From Plantibacter elymi (nom. nud.) (GTDB lineage Bacteria; Actinomycetota; Actinomycetes; Actinomycetales; Microbacteriaceae), in the NCBI RefSeq assembly GCF_900177795.1, contig NZ_FXWJ01000004.1, forward strand, positions 310,001 through 374,000: a stretch of 64,000 nt of DNA, in the 5' to 3' direction. Positions 42,622-51,351 of the stretch are shown piece by piece. Under the pieces are notes generated by a model. The model had not been told where the DNA came from and did not search any database. It worked only from the letters and a program-made list of their open reading frames with translations. Every line of letters starts with the position of its first letter. Position 1 is the first letter of the stretch. A program made the translations under genes and the position numbers.

Positions 42622-43548
42622 ATGCGACTCGGAGTCCTCGACGTGGGATCGAACACCGTCCACCTGCTCATCGTCGATGCCCACCCGGGAGCGCGGCCGA
42701 TCCCCCAGTCGTCGCACAAGTCGGTGCTGCGACTCATGCGCTATCTGACACCCGACGGATCGATCAGCGACGAGGGCGTCGCGGTCATCCTCGAGTCGAT
42801 CGGTGCAGCGGCAGCGATCGCCCGCGAGAGTGGCCTCGACGAACTGCTGTCGATGGCGACCTCGGCCATCCGCGAGGCGACGAACGGCCCGGAGGTCCTC
42901 GCCCTCGTCGAGGAGCGGACCGGCATCGCCCTGCAGGTCCTGTCCGGTGACGACGAGGCGAAGCTCACCTTCCTCGCCGTCCGCCGCTGGTACGGCTGGT
43001 CGGCCGGCGAGATGCTCCTCCTCGACATCGGTGGCGGCTCGCTCGAGATCGCAGCCGGCGGCGACGAGTACCCCGATGTCGCGATCTCCCTCCCGCTCGG
43101 CGCCGGCCGCTCCACCGTGGGCTTCCTCCACGACGACCCGCCGACCGCCGCACAGCAGGAGGCACTCCGCCTGCACGCCCGCGAGGTGCTGACCGCAGCA
43201 CTCCCCGCGTTCGCCGAGGAGCCCGACGCCCATCACGTCGTCGGGTCGTCCAAGACCATCCGCTCCCTCGCACGCCTCGCAGGCTCGGTTGCCGACGGCA
43301 TCGGTGGCACCGAACGGTCGCTGCTCCGGCGCAGCCAGCTCGACGACTGGATCCCGCGCCTCGCCCGCATTCCGGCTGAGGCGCGACCGGCGCTCCCCGG
43401 GATCACCGCCGACCGCACCTTCCAGATCGTCGCCGGCGGCATCGTCCTGTCCGAGGCGATGGCCGCCTTCCGCGTCCGTGAGCTCGACGTCTCCCCCTGG
43501 GCGCTCCGCGAGGGCATCATCCTCCGGTACCTCGACCGCCTCGGCTGA
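42622..43548 (+). CDS. Ppx/GppA exopolyphosphatase family protein
   Basis: A 308-residue single-module member of the sugar kinase/Hsp70-fold phosphatases. [16 protein letters not shown] (4-19) is the first phosphate motif, [14 protein letters not shown] the second (about 133-146), and [11 protein letters not shown] the intervening conserved block. It lacks the C-terminal HD domain of E. coli Ppx, like the short actinobacterial Ppx1/Ppx2. It hydrolyses polyphosphate and/or pppGpp. In many actinobacteria it accompanies eno-ftsB; here it stands alone, with a leaderless promoter. Confidence 0.88.
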   Translation: MRLGVLDVGSNTVHLLIVDAHPGARPIPQSSHKSVLRLMRYLTPDGSISDEGVAVILESIGAAAAIARESGLDELLSMATSAIREATNGPEVLALVEERTGIALQVLSGDDEAKLTFLAVRRWYGWSAGEMLLLDIGGGSLEIAAGGDEYPDVAISLPLGAGRSTVGFLHDDPPTAAQQEALRLHAREVLTAALPAFAEEPDAHHVVGSSKTIRSLARLAGSVADGIGGTERSLLRRSQLDDWIPRLARIPAEARPALPGITADRTFQIVAGGIVLSEAMAAFRVRELDVSPWALREGIILRYLDRLG

Positions 43549-43555
43549 CCGCCGC

Positions 43556-43617
43556 TGTTCGTTCGCCCAGGTTTGGGCGAGTGAGCGCCGAATCGCCCGA
43601 AGATGGGCGAACGAACA
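43556..43617. repeat. 62 bp inverted-repeat element, TGTTCGTTCGCCCA arms
   Basis: TGTTCGTTCGCCCA (43556-43569) and TGGGCGAACGAACA (43604-43617) match exactly; inside are a second pair, TTTGGGCGA and TCGCCCGAA, so the core GGGCGA occurs four times in alternating orientation. Located in a convergent gap. Confidence 0.78.
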
Positions 43618-43629
43618 CCCCCGACACGA

Positions 43630-43663
43630 CGAAGGCCCCCACTCCGCGGAGTGGGGGCCTTCG
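43630..43663. terminator. 34 bp perfect palindrome, two-way terminator
   Basis: Two 17-base halves, beginning CGAAGGCCCCCACTCCG, pair perfectly with no loop beyond the turn. It lies between the ends of the Ppx/GppA gene and clpC, so it can stop both transcripts. Confidence 0.78.
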
Positions 43664-43674
43664 GTGACTCGGGG

Positions 43675-46203
43675 CTACTCGCCCGTGATCGCGAGATCCG
43701 GCGTGGCCGAACCCGTGCCGAGCGACGCCTGCGCGTTGACGCCGGCACCGACCGACTCACCACGAGCCGAGGTCGTGAAGGCGAATGCACCGTTCACGAA
43801 GTCGACGTGCACGTGGTCGCCGGCGTTGAGCTCACCGTGGAGGATCTGCTCGCTGAGCTGGTCTTCGACCTCGCGCTGCATCGCACGACGCAGCGGACGA
43901 GCACCGAGGGTCGGGTCGAAGCCGACCTCGATGAGGCGCTCCTTCGCAGGCAACGTGAGCTCGATCGTCATGTCGCGGTCGAGCAGACGCTCCGAGAGAC
44001 GCTTCGTGAACAGGTCCACGATCTGCAGAAGCTCCGGCTTCGACAGCTGCGGGAACACGATGATGTCGTCGACACGGTTCAGGAACTCGGGCTTGAAGTG
44101 CTTCTTCAGCTCCTCGTTCACCTTGCCGCGCATGATGTCGTACCCGGTCGAGGCGTTGCCCTCGATCTGGAAGCCGACCGGACCACCGGCGATGTCACGA
44201 GCACCGAGGTTGGTGGTCATGATGATGACGGTGTTCTTGAAGTCGACGACGCGACCCTGACCATCCGTCAACCGGCCCTCTTCCAGGATCTGGAGGAGCG
44301 AGTTGAAGATGTCGGGGTGGGCCTTCTCGATCTCGTCGAAGAGCACGACGCTGAACGGCTTGCGACGCACCTTCTCGGTGAGCTGGCCGCCCTCTTCGAA
44401 GCCGACGAACCCGGGAGGAGCACCGAACAGTCGCGAGACCGTGTGCTTCTCGCCATACTCCGACATGTCGAGGGAGATCAACGCGCCTTCGTCGTCGAAC
44501 AGGAACTCGGCGAGCGCCTTCGCGAGCTCGGTCTTACCGACACCCGTGGGGCCGGCGAAGATGAACGAGCCCGAGGGACGCTTCGGGTCCTTGAGGCCGG
44601 CACGCGTGCGGCGGATGGTCTTGGAGAGCGCCGAGATGGCCTCCTCCTGACCGATGACCCGCTGGTGCAGCGCCTTCTCCATGAAGACGAGTCGCGAGGA
44701 CTCCTCTTCGGTGAGCTTGAAGACGGGGATGCCGGTCGCCTGGGCGAGCACCTCGGCGATCAGACCCTCGTCGACCTCGGCGGTCGTCTTGACGTCGCCC
44801 GAGCGCCACTGCTTCTCGAGGCGCAGACGCTCGCCGAGGAGGTTCTTCTCCTCGTCGCGGAGGGACGCCGCCTTCTCGAAGTCCTGCTCCTCGATAGCCG
44901 TCTCCTTGGCCTCGCGGACGCCGGCGATCTTGTCGTCGAACTCGCGCAGCTCAGGCGGGCTCGAGAGGATCGACAGACGCAGGCGTGCACCGGCCTCGTC
45001 GATCAGGTCGATGGCCTTGTCGGGCAGGAAGCGGTCGGAGATGTACCGGTCGGCGAGGTTCGCCGCCGAGACGAGCGCGCCGTCGGTGATGGACACCTTG
45101 TGGTGTGCCTCGTACCGGTCGCGCAGCCCCTTGAGGATGTTGATCGTGTGGGGCAGCGACGGCTCCATGACCTGGATCGGCTGGAAGCGACGCTCGAGTG
45201 CGGCGTCCTTCTCGAAGTGCTTGCGGTACTCGTCGAGCGTGGTGGCACCGATGGTCTGGAGCTCACCGCGGGCGAGCAGCGGCTTGAGGATGGAGGCTGC
45301 GTCGATCGCGCCTTCGGCGGCACCGGCACCCACGAGGGTGTGGATCTCGTCGATGAAGACGATGATGTCGCCGCGGGTGCGGATCTCCTTGGTGACCTTC
45401 TTCAGGCGCTCCTCGAAGTCACCGCGGTAGCGGCTACCGGCGATGAGCGAGCCGAGGTCGAGCGAGTACAGCTGCTTGTCCTTCAGCGTCTCCGGGACAT
45501 CGCCCTTGACGATCGCCTGGGCGAGACCCTCGACGACGGCGGTCTTGCCGACGCCGGGCTCACCGATGAGGACCGGGTTGTTCTTCGAGCGACGGGAGAG
45601 GATCTGCATGACCCGCTCCATCTCCTTGTCGCGACCGATGACCGGGTCGAGCTTGTTGTCGCGCGCGGCCTGCGTGAGGTTGCGGCCGAACTGGTCGAGG
45701 ATCTGCGACCCGCCCTGTGCCTGCTGCTCACTCTGGTTGCCGCCGACCGGGGCTGCTTCCTTGCCCTGGTAGCCGGACAGCAGCTGGATGACCTGCTGGC
45801 GCACACGGTTGAGGTCGGCGCCCAGCTTCACGAGGACCTGGGCTGCGACGCCCTCGCCCTCGCGGATGAGGCCGAGCAGGATGTGCTCCGTGCCGATGTA
45901 GTTGTGGCCGAGTTGCAGCGCTTCGCGCAGGCTCAGCTCCAGCACCTTCTTGGCGCGCGGCGTGAACGGGATGTGTCCCGTCGGCTGCTGCTGGCCGGTA
46001 CCGATGATGTCGGTGACCTGCTCGCGCACGGCATCGAGGGAGATCCCGAGGGACTCGAGCGCCTTGGCGGCGACTCCTTCTCCCTCGTGGATGAGGCCGA
46101 GCAGGATGTGCTCGGTCCCGATGTAGTTGTGGTTGAGCATCTTGGCCTCTTCCTGGGCCAGGACGACGACACGACGCGCACGGTCGGTGAATCTCTCGAA
46201 CAT
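43675..46203 (-). CDS. clpC: ATP-dependent Clp protease ATP-binding subunit ClpC
   Basis: Hsp100 unfoldase of 842 residues feeding substrates to ClpP. Two N-terminal Clp repeats (each with [14 protein letters not shown], near 27 and 100), first AAA+ domain with GEPGVGKT (~213), a UVR-type middle segment ([19 protein letters not shown]), second AAA+ domain with GPTGVGKT (~548) and [15 protein letters not shown]. The start is the ATG of [11 protein letters not shown], 7 bases after GGAGGAG; a GTG two codons earlier is less likely. Full-length and well conserved. It is essential in most actinobacteria. Confidence 0.97.
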   Translation of the reverse strand: MFERFTDRARRVVVLAQEEAKMLNHNYIGTEHILLGLIHEGEGVAAKALESLGISLDAVREQVTDIIGTGQQQPTGHIPFTPRAKKVLELSLREALQLGHNYIGTEHILLGLIREGEGVAAQVLVKLGADLNRVRQQVIQLLSGYQGKEAAPVGGNQSEQQAQGGSQILDQFGRNLTQAARDNKLDPVIGRDKEMERVMQILSRRSKNNPVLIGEPGVGKTAVVEGLAQAIVKGDVPETLKDKQLYSLDLGSLIAGSRYRGDFEERLKKVTKEIRTRGDIIVFIDEIHTLVGAGAAEGAIDAASILKPLLARGELQTIGATTLDEYRKHFEKDAALERRFQPIQVMEPSLPHTINILKGLRDRYEAHHKVSITDGALVSAANLADRYISDRFLPDKAIDLIDEAGARLRLSILSSPPELREFDDKIAGVREAKETAIEEQDFEKAASLRDEEKNLLGERLRLEKQWRSGDVKTTAEVDEGLIAEVLAQATGIPVFKLTEEESSRLVFMEKALHQRVIGQEEAISALSKTIRRTRAGLKDPKRPSGSFIFAGPTGVGKTELAKALAEFLFDDEGALISLDMSEYGEKHTVSRLFGAPPGFVGFEEGGQLTEKVRRKPFSVVLFDEIEKAHPDIFNSLLQILEEGRLTDGQGRVVDFKNTVIIMTTNLGARDIAGGPVGFQIEGNASTGYDIMRGKVNEELKKHFKPEFLNRVDDIIVFPQLSKPELLQIVDLFTKRLSERLLDRDMTIELTLPAKERLIEVGFDPTLGARPLRRAMQREVEDQLSEQILHGELNAGDHVHVDFVNGAFAFTTSARGESVGAGVNAQASLGTGSATPDLAITGE

Positions 46204-46319
46204 GATCACTCTCCTCCGGCACCGGGCAGGGTGGTGATGCCGTTAGTAGGAGCGTAACGACCGCCGCAGCTCTCTTCGCCCCTGTTCGCCGTGGGCGTGA
46301 TGCGCGGCCTCCGGGAACG

Positions 46320-46354
46320 CCGCAGCGCACGTGCACCGGGCACGTGCGCTGCGG
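46320..46354 (-). terminator. 15 bp perfect hairpin after the baeRF gene
   Basis: CCGCAGCGCACGTGC, loop ACCGG, GCACGTGCGCTGCGG. It lies 3' of the leftward baeRF gene and before clpC. No U tract. Confidence 0.65.
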
Positions 46355-46376
46355 GTGTCGGCTGATCGCGGCTCGG

Positions 46377-47513
46377 TCAGACCGGGAACCGGACGGTCGC
46401 CGCGAGGGCGCCCCCACCGGGGACGTCGTCGGCGCGGACGGCGAGGATCCGGGCGTCGGAGAGCAGCGCCCGGCGGAGGATCTCGTCGATCACGCCGTAG
46501 TTCGTCGCGTCGGCGTCGTCGGCGAGCGTGACGACACCGGTGGTCTCGTCGACCGTGCCCGGCAGGTTGCTGTCGATGTCGACGAACAGGGTGTCGACCG
46601 CGTTCGCCGTCGCGGCGCGTGCCACGTCGCCGAGGTCGGTCACGGCACGACCGTTCGACGCGCGGGTGCCGAACTCCTCGCACAGCGCGTGCAGCTCGGC
46701 GGCGTACAGCTCGTCGAGGATCGGGCGCGCCGCTGCGGCGAGCTGCTCGTCCGAGCGCTCCTGCTGGTTGCCCTCGATCTCGGGCTTCACGAGGTGCTTG
46801 TAGCTCGAGACGGATCGGAAGATCCCCGTCATCGGTTCGGCACCCGCGAGGATGAGCGGCTCCTTCGAGCCGGCGAGCACCGGCGACAACGCCTTGTTGA
46901 TCGCCTGCGCGTATTCCTGCATCCGGACCTTCTGTCCCTCGGAGCCCTGGATGCGTCCCTGGGGGCTGCGTCCGTCGGAACCGCGACCCCGGATCGAGTC
47001 GACTCCGGCGGCCGCGGCGACGTCGGCTGGGACACCCTCGAGTTCGATGCTCGTGGCCGGCAGATCACGCGAGACGGCGACGAGTCGCACGCCGCTCTGC
47101 GCGAGCGCCAGGACGTAGGCCGACTGCGGGAAGGTGAGCGCACGCATCAGCGGCTTGATGAAGAAGCGGTCCGAGACCTCCGTGCAGGACTGGAGGATGT
47201 TCGGGACGCGGAAGTAGCGCGTGAGGCTCGGGCTGATGTACAGCGCCAGGCTCGACGACAGGTAGCGGAGGAAGTCCGGATCCTCCTGGAGGTCGTCGAC
47301 CTGCTGCGTGAACGCCGCGATCGCCGCCCGGTCTGCTCCCGCGGCCGTCAGCTGCTCGACCGCCACCTTCACCTGGTTCTTGAGGTCCAGGCGGATATGG
47401 CTCGTATCCGAGGGGTTGGTGCTCGTCGCGAGGATGATCGACACGCTGCCGGGCTCGCGAGCGGTGGCGAGCTCGACGATGTCGGAGCGGGTCGGAATAT
47501 CGGTGTGGTGCAC
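46377..47513 (-). CDS. Bacterial eRF1-like protein (baeRF family)
   Basis: A 378-residue cytosolic protein. The N-terminal part (SVSIILATSTNPSDTSHIRLDLKNQ...), the central FVLAL/VAVSRDLPATSIELEG strand-turn and the C-terminal domain with EPLILAGAEPMTGIFRSVSSYKHLV match the bacterial archaeo-eukaryotic release-factor-like family (the baeRF3/11 type), which shares the Pelota/eRF1 fold and is proposed to act on stalled ribosomes. No GGQ motif is evident. GTG start with AAGGAGG five bases upstream; -10 TATACT at 47590. The neighbouring clpC would allow joint roles in protein quality control, by inference. Confidence 0.72.
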   Translation of the reverse strand: MHHTDIPTRSDIVELATAREPGSVSIILATSTNPSDTSHIRLDLKNQVKVAVEQLTAAGADRAAIAAFTQQVDDLQEDPDFLRYLSSSLALYISPSLTRYFRVPNILQSCTEVSDRFFIKPLMRALTFPQSAYVLALAQSGVRLVAVSRDLPATSIELEGVPADVAAAAGVDSIRGRGSDGRSPQGRIQGSEGQKVRMQEYAQAINKALSPVLAGSKEPLILAGAEPMTGIFRSVSSYKHLVKPEIEGNQQERSDEQLAAAARPILDELYAAELHALCEEFGTRASNGRAVTDLGDVARAATANAVDTLFVDIDSNLPGTVDETTGVVTLADDADATNYGVIDEILRRALLSDARILAVRADDVPGGGALAATVRFPV

Positions 47514-47589
47514 TGATGCCTCCTTCGATCGCGTCAGGCGAAGGGTCGACCGGGAGCAGGCGACGCCGTCGTGGGCCTGACTTGACCCC

Positions 47590-47595
47590 AGTATA
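47590..47595 (-). promoter_or_regulatory. -10 TATACT for the baeRF gene
   Basis: TATACT on the minus strand, about 76 bases before the GTG; a matching -35 is not obvious. Confidence 0.45.
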
Positions 47596-47645
47596 GGGAG
47601 CACCCACCCCTCGATCCGGGGTCGATTCTGCGGACATTCGGAGCC

Positions 47646-47684
47646 GGGTCGGGCCGCGGGGACATCGATCCCGCGGCCCGGCCC
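47646..47684 (-). terminator. Hairpin after surface protein gene 1
   Basis: GGGCCGCGGG (47651-47660) pairs with CCCGCGGCCC (47670-47679) and the stem extends with one G-U pair, directly after the stop at 47690. Confidence 0.65.
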
Positions 47685-47689
47685 TCAGG

Positions 47690-50600
47690 TCAATCGATGG
47701 AGACTCCGGGGTCCGCTGAGACGCTCGGTCGTCCGTCCGTGTCCCCGACCCGTCGTCTCCGGCGGAGGGCCAGGACGGACAGACCGCCGAGCAGGAGCAC
47801 GCCGGCGACGACGAGCGCTCCGGTCGTGAGCCCGGCGCCGGTGACGGCCAGCGGACCAGGAGGGGCCGCCTGTCCGGTGCCGTCGGCCGGGATGACCCCG
47901 GGATGCTCCGGCTCGGGACCGGTCTCGGGTTCGACGGGGAGGATGCCGCCGTTCCATCGGAGATCCAGCGCGTCCGAACCGCTCGGTGCCGGATCGGGGA
48001 TCTCGACGGCTGGCATCGTCCACAGCTCCGGATCGATCGCCGAGTTCAGCAGTTCGTCGTCCCCGACGCGCATCTCGGTCGCTGCAGCGGTCGAGCCGTC
48101 GGGGAGCCGGACGTCGACCCGATACGCACCCGAGATCACGGACTCGAAGCGGTAGGCACCGTCCGCATCCGTCGTCGCGGTCCGACTCACGATCGCTCCG
48201 TGCTTGTCCGTGCCGTGGAGTTCGAGCACGACGTCCTGGACGCCCGGGCCACGCTCGCCGTCGGGGCCGTCGTCGTCGATGCCGTCACCGTCGACGTCCC
48301 ACCAGATCCGCTCACCGATCGTGGTCGACACGAGCCGCGCCGCGACCTCGTCCGACTGCGCGCCGAGGGTCTGCGTCGCGGAGTGGACGACCGCGTCGTT
48401 CACGAAGACGGCATCGGGTGCGGCAGTCCTCGTGTCGAGGGTGTAGTCCACGACGACAGGGGTGTACGGCGCGAGCTCGACGACGGTCGCCAGGATCGCG
48501 GTCGCCTCCGCGATCGACGCTGGGCATCCCTCGCCTCCGAACTCCGTCGTCGTGCACCACCGTGAACCATCCGGCAGCTCGCCGAAGTCCTCGTCGTCGA
48601 GCGGGTCGACGTGTTCGGCGACCGTGTCGCCAGGTACCGCGGTGTACCGCAGTTCCACCCCTTCCGATCGTGCCGGCTCAGCCAACACACCCTGTGCGGT
48701 CGACCCGCGCTCGTCTGTCGGGTAGGGCAGGACGTCGATCATGCGGATGTCCCGTTGGACGGCACCTGAGCTCATGTTCATGAACACGACGTCGTAGTCG
48801 AGGGGGTCACCCGCTTCGACCACGGGACGGGCAACCTGCTTGTCGATCGCCATCCCGGATGGACTGGAGACGATCACGGACTGCCAGGAGTAGTGCGAGT
48901 TCAGCGTCCCCGGGTCCTCCGGGAACCCCTCGGGCGAACCCGGGTCGTCGGGCGTCGAGACGATGACGCGGTTGAGCACCTGTCCGACGAAGAACCGGTC
49001 GGAGGACGCCGTGTACGTGATCACCGGCTCCGAGCCCTGACGGATGTCGCCGAGATCCCAGGTGAGGGCGGTGCTCCCGTCAGCCTGGAGGACGATCGAG
49101 GTCGGGGACGGGGCCGCCGAGGCCTCGTCGAACGTCAGCCCCGCCGGGAGGGAGTCGGTGACCGTCACCCCGCGGGCCCGGTCCGCGAGCCCGTCCGGCG
49201 TGATGATCTGTGGTCGCAGCGCGAAGGTGACCGAGGCACCCGCGACGATCGGAGCGGGAGCTCCTGGTGCGACCTCTGGCGCGGTCGCCCGCTTGTTGAC
49301 CGCGACAGCGGCGTTCGCGGCGATCAGCTGGTCGCCACGGGGGAACTGACCGTTGCCCTCGGAGGCACGGTACCGCCCATGCCACCAGCCGTCCTCCACC
49401 CAGGAGGTGGACGACTCGCGGTCGGGCCCGTTGCCCGAGGACTTGACGCTGTACGTCTCGGTCAGGAACTCGCCGACCTCGACGTCGGCCAGCGCCTGGA
49501 GCTGCACCCAGAGCGTGACGCTGCTCCGCGTCGGCAGGCCGCCGCTCGCCGGCCGCAGACGCACCTTCGTGATGTCCTCCGCGTCGACCGCCTCGGGTTC
49601 GGAGACCCAGCTGTCGTCGCCGTCGTCGCAGGTGGTCGCGTCCATCTGCGCCTGTCGGGTCTCCGCGTCGGCTGAGGCGTCCACGCTCGGCGTCGTCCCG
49701 TACTCGATGATCATCCGCCCGCCGTTGGTCGCGGCCTCAGCCGGGGCACCGCCGCCCGGCCGCTCGCCCACGCGTTGCGTCGCCGGGTCGAAGACGGCGC
49801 ACAGGATCGCATCGGTGAGCGCACTCGAGGTCGTGTTGTTCCAGACCACGGCCTGCTCGAACAGCTGGCCGCCGACGACCGGTCCGTCCCCGGACCCGAT
49901 CGTGCTCTGCCCGGGAACGAGCCGGTTACCGGATTGGCGGTCGGCGTAGCGGGTGGTGTGCTCGCCACCCCCGGTCCGTTGCGCGATCGTCGCAGTCGCA
50001 CTGTTGTCGGCGAGTGACTCCGGCGCGTTCGGCAACGGCGTCCCGTCGGCCGCGATCCCCGTCACGTCCAGGTCGGTGAAGTCGAGTCGGACCGGCAGGG
50101 CGCCGTTCGCAGGCACCTCGCTCTCCGGGACGAAGATCCCGAACCGTCCGACCGCGAGGTACCCCTGCGTCGTGATGGCCGCGCCGGACGCCGAACGCGA
50201 AGGGATGTGGTCGCCGCTCAGATCCGCTCCGCTGATGGTGACCGACACCGAGCGACCGTCGGGGGCGGCCACGCAGGACCACGCACCGGATTCGGAGACC
50301 CCGTCGGCGCCGCCACCGCTCGCCTTCGGGAACACGGCGGCGTCGAACGCACCCACCAGGCAGCTCTGCGCCACCGGCTGCCCCTGTGGGTTGACCGTGG
50401 CCAGCCTGGCGCCGGCCGGGTACCCGGAGAGATCGATCCGGAACGTCACGTCGTCGGCGACGTTCCCCGAGCCACGCGCACCCCGGCCTTCGTCGGTCGC
50501 GAAGTCGGTCACCGACAGGTAGGCGTCGTGGGCGACGTACCAGCCGGGTGTCCCGTCCTGTTCGACGACGTCGTTCACGATCGGCCCGCGCTTCACCCCG

Positions 50601-51190
50601 ACGTTCACCCGAGGCGAGCTACTCACCACGAGATCGGGCGTCGTCGTCGTCGCCCGGATCTCAGAGCCGTCCTCGGCGTCGCTCGCGATGACCTCGACAC
50701 CGTGCTGCGGCGCGGTCAACACCGTGCCGTGCGGCGGAGCCGTCGCGAGGACGGCCGTGAGGCTGATGGAGCTCACCGAGTTCGGCTTGACATCGGTCCG
50801 CACGCACTCGATGACGGTGCGGTCCTCGCTGACCGTCGAGCCAGCGGCGCAGTAGCCGGGCAGCTCCTCGACGGTCGGCCAGATGAGACCGCCGGACAGG
50901 CGCTGACGGACGACCACCCGGTCATCCGCAGCCGCGCCGCGGAGTTGCATCTCGATCGTGTAGGTGACCGCGTCGTGGGATCGCAGCACCTCGTCGTCCG
51001 GCGAGACGTCGAACCCGGGGCCCGCGACGGCATCGAACGGCACGCTGCCGCTGGCGGTGTGCGAGACGGACACCGCGAGCCCGAGGGCCTGGGGCGTGGC
51101 TGCGGACGCCGACGCCGGAAGCAGCGGAGCTGCCGCGAAGGCGATGAGCGAGAGGGCGCTGAGCGCCCTGGGAAGGGTGATGCGATTCAC
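47690..51190 (-). CDS. LAVTG wall-anchored surface protein (paralogue 1)
   Basis: A 1166-residue secreted protein with a GTG start and signal peptide (to about 31, ASASA). Most of it is repeated beta-sandwich modules of DUF11/isopeptide-adhesin character (VTYTIEMQL, PGYCAAGS, GVTVTDSLPAGLTFDEASAA, YDVVFMNMS). Near 960-1040 is an SdrD B/Cna-B-like domain beginning IGERIWWDVDGDGIDDDGPD, with calcium-type Asp repeats. The C-terminus is LAVTG (~1113), a membrane helix and RRRRR. It should be sortase-linked to peptidoglycan and act in adhesion or as an exposed fibre. It aligns along its whole length with the next gene. Confidence 0.85.
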   Translation of the reverse strand: MNRITLPRALSALSLIAFAAAPLLPASASAATPQALGLAVSVSHTASGSVPFDAVAGPGFDVSPDDEVLRSHDAVTYTIEMQLRGAAADDRVVVRQRLSGGLIWPTVEELPGYCAAGSTVSEDRTVIECVRTDVKPNSVSSISLTAVLATAPPHGTVLTAPQHGVEVIASDAEDGSEIRATTTTPDLVVSSSPRVNVGVKRGPIVNDVVEQDGTPGWYVAHDAYLSVTDFATDEGRGARGSGNVADDVTFRIDLSGYPAGARLATVNPQGQPVAQSCLVGAFDAAVFPKASGGGADGVSESGAWSCVAAPDGRSVSVTISGADLSGDHIPSRSASGAAITTQGYLAVGRFGIFVPESEVPANGALPVRLDFTDLDVTGIAADGTPLPNAPESLADNSATATIAQRTGGGEHTTRYADRQSGNRLVPGQSTIGSGDGPVVGGQLFEQAVVWNNTTSSALTDAILCAVFDPATQRVGERPGGGAPAEAATNGGRMIIEYGTTPSVDASADAETRQAQMDATTCDDGDDSWVSEPEAVDAEDITKVRLRPASGGLPTRSSVTLWVQLQALADVEVGEFLTETYSVKSSGNGPDRESSTSWVEDGWWHGRYRASEGNGQFPRGDQLIAANAAVAVNKRATAPEVAPGAPAPIVAGASVTFALRPQIITPDGLADRARGVTVTDSLPAGLTFDEASAAPSPTSIVLQADGSTALTWDLGDIRQGSEPVITYTASSDRFFVGQVLNRVIVSTPDDPGSPEGFPEDPGTLNSHYSWQSVIVSSPSGMAIDKQVARPVVEAGDPLDYDVVFMNMSSGAVQRDIRMIDVLPYPTDERGSTAQGVLAEPARSEGVELRYTAVPGDTVAEHVDPLDDEDFGELPDGSRWCTTTEFGGEGCPASIAEATAILATVVELAPYTPVVVDYTLDTRTAAPDAVFVNDAVVHSATQTLGAQSDEVAARLVSTTIGERIWWDVDGDGIDDDGPDGERGPGVQDVVLELHGTDKHGAIVSRTATTDADGAYRFESVISGAYRVDVRLPDGSTAAATEMRVGDDELLNSAIDPELWTMPAVEIPDPAPSGSDALDLRWNGGILPVEPETGPEPEHPGVIPADGTGQAAPPGPLAVTGAGLTTGALVVAGVLLLGGLSVLALRRRRRVGDTDGRPSVSADPGVSID

Positions 51191-51243
51191 GTGACTCCGA
51201 CCGTCTGGAGAGGGGGACGGTCACACGCTACACAAATTGGTCG

Positions 51244-51254
51244 ACTGATATGTG
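51244..51254 (-). promoter_or_regulatory. ACTGATATGTG motif upstream of surface protein 1
   Basis: An 11-mer in an AT-rich island between the two surface protein genes; its reverse complement occurs at 54978-54988, upstream of surface protein 2. Possibly a shared operator. Confidence 0.35.
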
Positions 51255-51312
51255 GAATATGACGGGATTGGAGCGATATAGGACGCTTGTCGTGCACATC
51301 GTGCGTCGGCGC

Positions 51313-51346
51313 GTCGAAGGGGGTCGACCGCTCGACCCCCTTCGAC
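51313..51346 (-). terminator. 15 bp perfect hairpin after surface protein gene 2
   Basis: GTCGAAGGGGGTCGA, loop CCGC, TCGACCCCCTTCGAC, directly after the stop at 51352. The outer part resembles the TTCGAC core of the REP-like element. Confidence 0.7.
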
Positions 51347-51351
51347 CGGGA

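Noticed and set aside
43603-46257. 884-residue open frame opposite clpC
   Set aside because: Antisense shadow of a strongly conserved gene.
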